Origin: UBA5078 sp051252515
Lineage (GTDB): Bacteria > Pseudomonadota > Gammaproteobacteria > Pseudomonadales > Pseudohongiellaceae
Assembly (NCBI GenBank): GCA_051252515.1
Contig: JBPOFS010000002.1
Location: 765,246-829,245, forward strand
Reading direction: 5' to 3'
DNA length: 64,000 nucleotides
Shown: piece after piece, positions 62,477-64,000 of the stretch
How positions within the stretch are numbered: position 1 is the stretch's first letter
Layout: each line of letters begins with the position of its first letter
Notes under the pieces: generated by a model
What the model saw: the letters and a program-made list of their open reading frames with translations, nothing else
What the model was told of the DNA's origin: nothing
Database searches by the model: none
Position numbers and translations under genes: made by a program

Positions 62477-63757
62477 ATGACGGCTACATCTATAGACATT
62501 ATCGAAGATCTTCAGAATCGAGGCCTGTTAGCGCAAATGACCTCCGGCGAGGAGTTGAAGTCTGTGCTTGGGGAAGGACGTACTCTATATAGTGGTTTTG
62601 ACCCAACGGCAGAAAGCCTCCATATAGGTAGTCTAGTGCCGTTGCTTACCTTGCGACGATTCCAGCTTGCTGGGCATAAACCCATTGCATTAGTAGGCGG
62701 CGCAACCGGCCTGATTGGAGATCCTAGTTTTAAGGCTTCTGAGAGGCAGTTGAACTCGAGCGATACGGTAGAGTTTTGGGTGCAAAGATTGCAAAGCCAA
62801 GTGTCGCAGTTTCTCGACTTTGATTCCGGGGCTAGCGCCGCAGTTGTCGTTAATAATCTCGACTGGGTGAAAGACATTAATGTATTAGATTTCTTGCGCG
62901 ATGTTGGCAAGCATTTCTCCGTGAACTCGATGATTCAAAAGGAGTCCGTAAAGCAGCGTCTCGATAGAGAGGGGGCGGGAATCTCTTTTACTGAGTTCAC
63001 CTATATGATTTTGCAGTCGTATGATTTCGCAGAGCTGTATAAGCGCCACAATTGTATTCTCCAAATAGGCGGGAGCGATCAGTGGGGCAATATTACTGGC
63101 GGGATAGATTTGACGCGAAGAATGCATCGCGCGCAGGTGTATGGTTTAACAACCCCGTTAGTGACTAAGGCTGATGGGCAGAAATTTGGAAAAACAGAAA
63201 CCGGTACTATATGGTTGGATAGGAATAAGACCTCGCCATATGCGTTCTATCAGTTTTGGCTTAACGCTGCGGATGCCGATGTATACATGTTTTTACGGTA
63301 CTTCACGTTTTTGTCTGTAGATGTCATTAAAGAAATAGAAGTGGCAGATAAGACTTCGCAAGCCAAACCGGAGGCCCAGGGGATTCTCGCCAAGGAAGTC
63401 ACGCTACTAGTTCATGGTGAAGAAGGGCTTAGTGCCGCGCAGAGAATTAGTGCCGCTTTGTTCTCTGGGAATCTAGAGGAGCTAAGTGAGGCAGACTGTG
63501 AGCAACTTCGTTTGGATGGATTGCCTTCTACTAATATAGAGAGTTTGCCAAAAGGTATAGTAGAAGTGCTGGTGGAAACCGGGCTGGCGAAATCAAATAA
63601 GATGGCTCGTGAATTCATTTCTAATAATGCTGTCAGTGTTAATGGTCAGCGGATCGATTCTGATGCCGAAACCCTTAACATAGAGGCGGCACTTTTTGGT
63701 AGGTATTTCGTCCTCAAAAGAGGGAAAAAGCTGTTTCATTTGGCATTCACAAATTAG
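62477..63757 (+). CDS. tyrS: Tyrosyl-tRNA synthetase
   Basis: The 426-residue class I synthetase has YSGFDPTAESLHIGSLVPL (HIGH-like HIGS), QIGGSDQWGNI and KFGKTETGTI (KMSKS equivalent). A C-terminal S4 domain (KMAREFISNNAVSVNGQRI) is present. It charges tRNA-Tyr. It lies directly upstream of the rRNA operon promoters. Confidence 0.97.
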   Translation: MTATSIDIIEDLQNRGLLAQMTSGEELKSVLGEGRTLYSGFDPTAESLHIGSLVPLLTLRRFQLAGHKPIALVGGATGLIGDPSFKASERQLNSSDTVEFWVQRLQSQVSQFLDFDSGASAAVVVNNLDWVKDINVLDFLRDVGKHFSVNSMIQKESVKQRLDREGAGISFTEFTYMILQSYDFAELYKRHNCILQIGGSDQWGNITGGIDLTRRMHRAQVYGLTTPLVTKADGQKFGKTETGTIWLDRNKTSPYAFYQFWLNAADADVYMFLRYFTFLSVDVIKEIEVADKTSQAKPEAQGILAKEVTLLVHGEEGLSAAQRISAALFSGNLEELSEADCEQLRLDGLPSTNIESLPKGIVEVLVETGLAKSNKMAREFISNNAVSVNGQRIDSDAETLNIEAALFGRYFVLKRGKKLFHLAFTN

Positions 63758-63780
63758 TTGGTAAATAGTTCAAATTCTAG

Positions 63781-63808
63781 TTGCCAGATTAATTTTGTGT
63801 GGCATAAT
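63781..63808 (+). promoter_or_regulatory. rrn promoter 1 (sigma-70)
   Basis: TTGCCA (63781-63786), 16-base spacer, CATAAT (63803-63808), with a GC-rich GCGCGCCC discriminator, as usual for stringent rRNA promoters. Confidence 0.65.
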
Positions 63809-63894
63809 GCGCGCCCTTGAGACAATAAGTGCAAGGGTGGCAAGGAACGATCTACGGAGAGTTCAAATGATTGAGAAATAATTACAATCAACGC

Positions 63895-63922
63895 TTGCCA
63901 AGCAGCAAAGAGTGCGTATAAT
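63895..63922 (+). promoter_or_regulatory. rrn promoter 2 (sigma-70)
   Basis: TTGCCA (63895-63900), 16-base spacer, perfect TATAAT (63917-63922), then a GC-type discriminator ACGCCTCC. Confidence 0.8.
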
Positions 63923-63957
63923 ACGCCTCCTCCTAACCACGAAGGTTCAGGAAAAAA

Positions 63958-63970
63958 GTTCTTTAAAAAG
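63958..63970 (+). promoter_or_regulatory. rrn leader boxA-like antitermination site
   Basis: GTTCTTTAAAAAG resembles the boxA consensus TGCTCTTTAACA and sits about 40 bases after the strong promoter. The 16S gene should begin just past the window end. Confidence 0.65.
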
Positions 63971-64000
63971 TAGAGATTAAGTAATAGAGGTGGGTGCTTG

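Overview
The window reads as a contiguous piece of a marine-type gammaproteobacterial chromosome. The core gene orders bamE/fur/recN/grpE/dnaK/dnaJ, smpB/NSS transporter/ratA/rnfH and argC/DUF6776/bactofilin/erpA/anmK/M23 peptidase/tyrS/rrn leader are those of the Pseudomonadales-Cellvibrionales part of the class. A Spongiibacteraceae/Halieaceae-like host is my inference; no 16S sequence is included.

Layout. 1-1354 is the N-terminal part of a TonB-dependent receptor cut by the window edge. 1.7-17.8 kb is a dense set of small envelope and stress-type genes: two inverted copies of a YqjD/YqjE/YqjK-like membrane module, AI-2E transporter, PLDc_N protein, glycine-zipper proteins, DUF748, two tandem Crp/Fnr regulators, TetR with a clear palindromic operator, SDR, CsbD, EF-hand protein, small lipoproteins and a cardiolipin-synthase-like PLD enzyme. 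17.9-25.5 kb is accessory and defence-like: a Fic protein, two NERD nuclease-domain proteins, a Nudix-methyltransferase fusion and a PLD-helicase-DUF3427 protein. 25.6-37.1 kb is an island against the 3' end of ssrA (tmRNA). A 14-bp copy of the ssrA 3' end and a ~640-bp duplicated SEL1-repeat locus bracket an RTX/DUF4214-type protein and a complete type IC restriction-modification cassette, hsdM-hsdS-prrC-hsdR. The embedded gene carries the PrrC anticodon-nuclease triad and lysine-anticodon motif, and hsdS has four perfect 12-bp TAEL repeats.

37.2-64 kb is core: YegD-like Hsp70, smpB, an Na+-dependent transporter, ratA/rnfH, a cory-CC-star/ArsA pair, a zinc-type TonB receptor with a small His-rich partner, bamE, fur, recN, the grpE-dnaK-dnaJ chaperone cluster with two sigma-32-like promoters, a hemJ/thiD/thiE/hemL/adenosine-kinase-type run, argC, bactofilin, erpA, anmK, an OapA/M23 endopeptidase and tyrS. 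The last 220 bases hold tandem strong promoters and a boxA of an rRNA operon that begins just outside the window.

How parts may work together. Restriction (HsdMSR) and PrrC would form a two-tier antiphage device: PrrC stays silent while the restriction complex is intact and cuts tRNA when it is inhibited. The NERD/Nudix-MTase/helicase genes look like a second, less characterised system. SmpB and tmRNA are encoded 1.6 kb apart and form the trans-translation pair.
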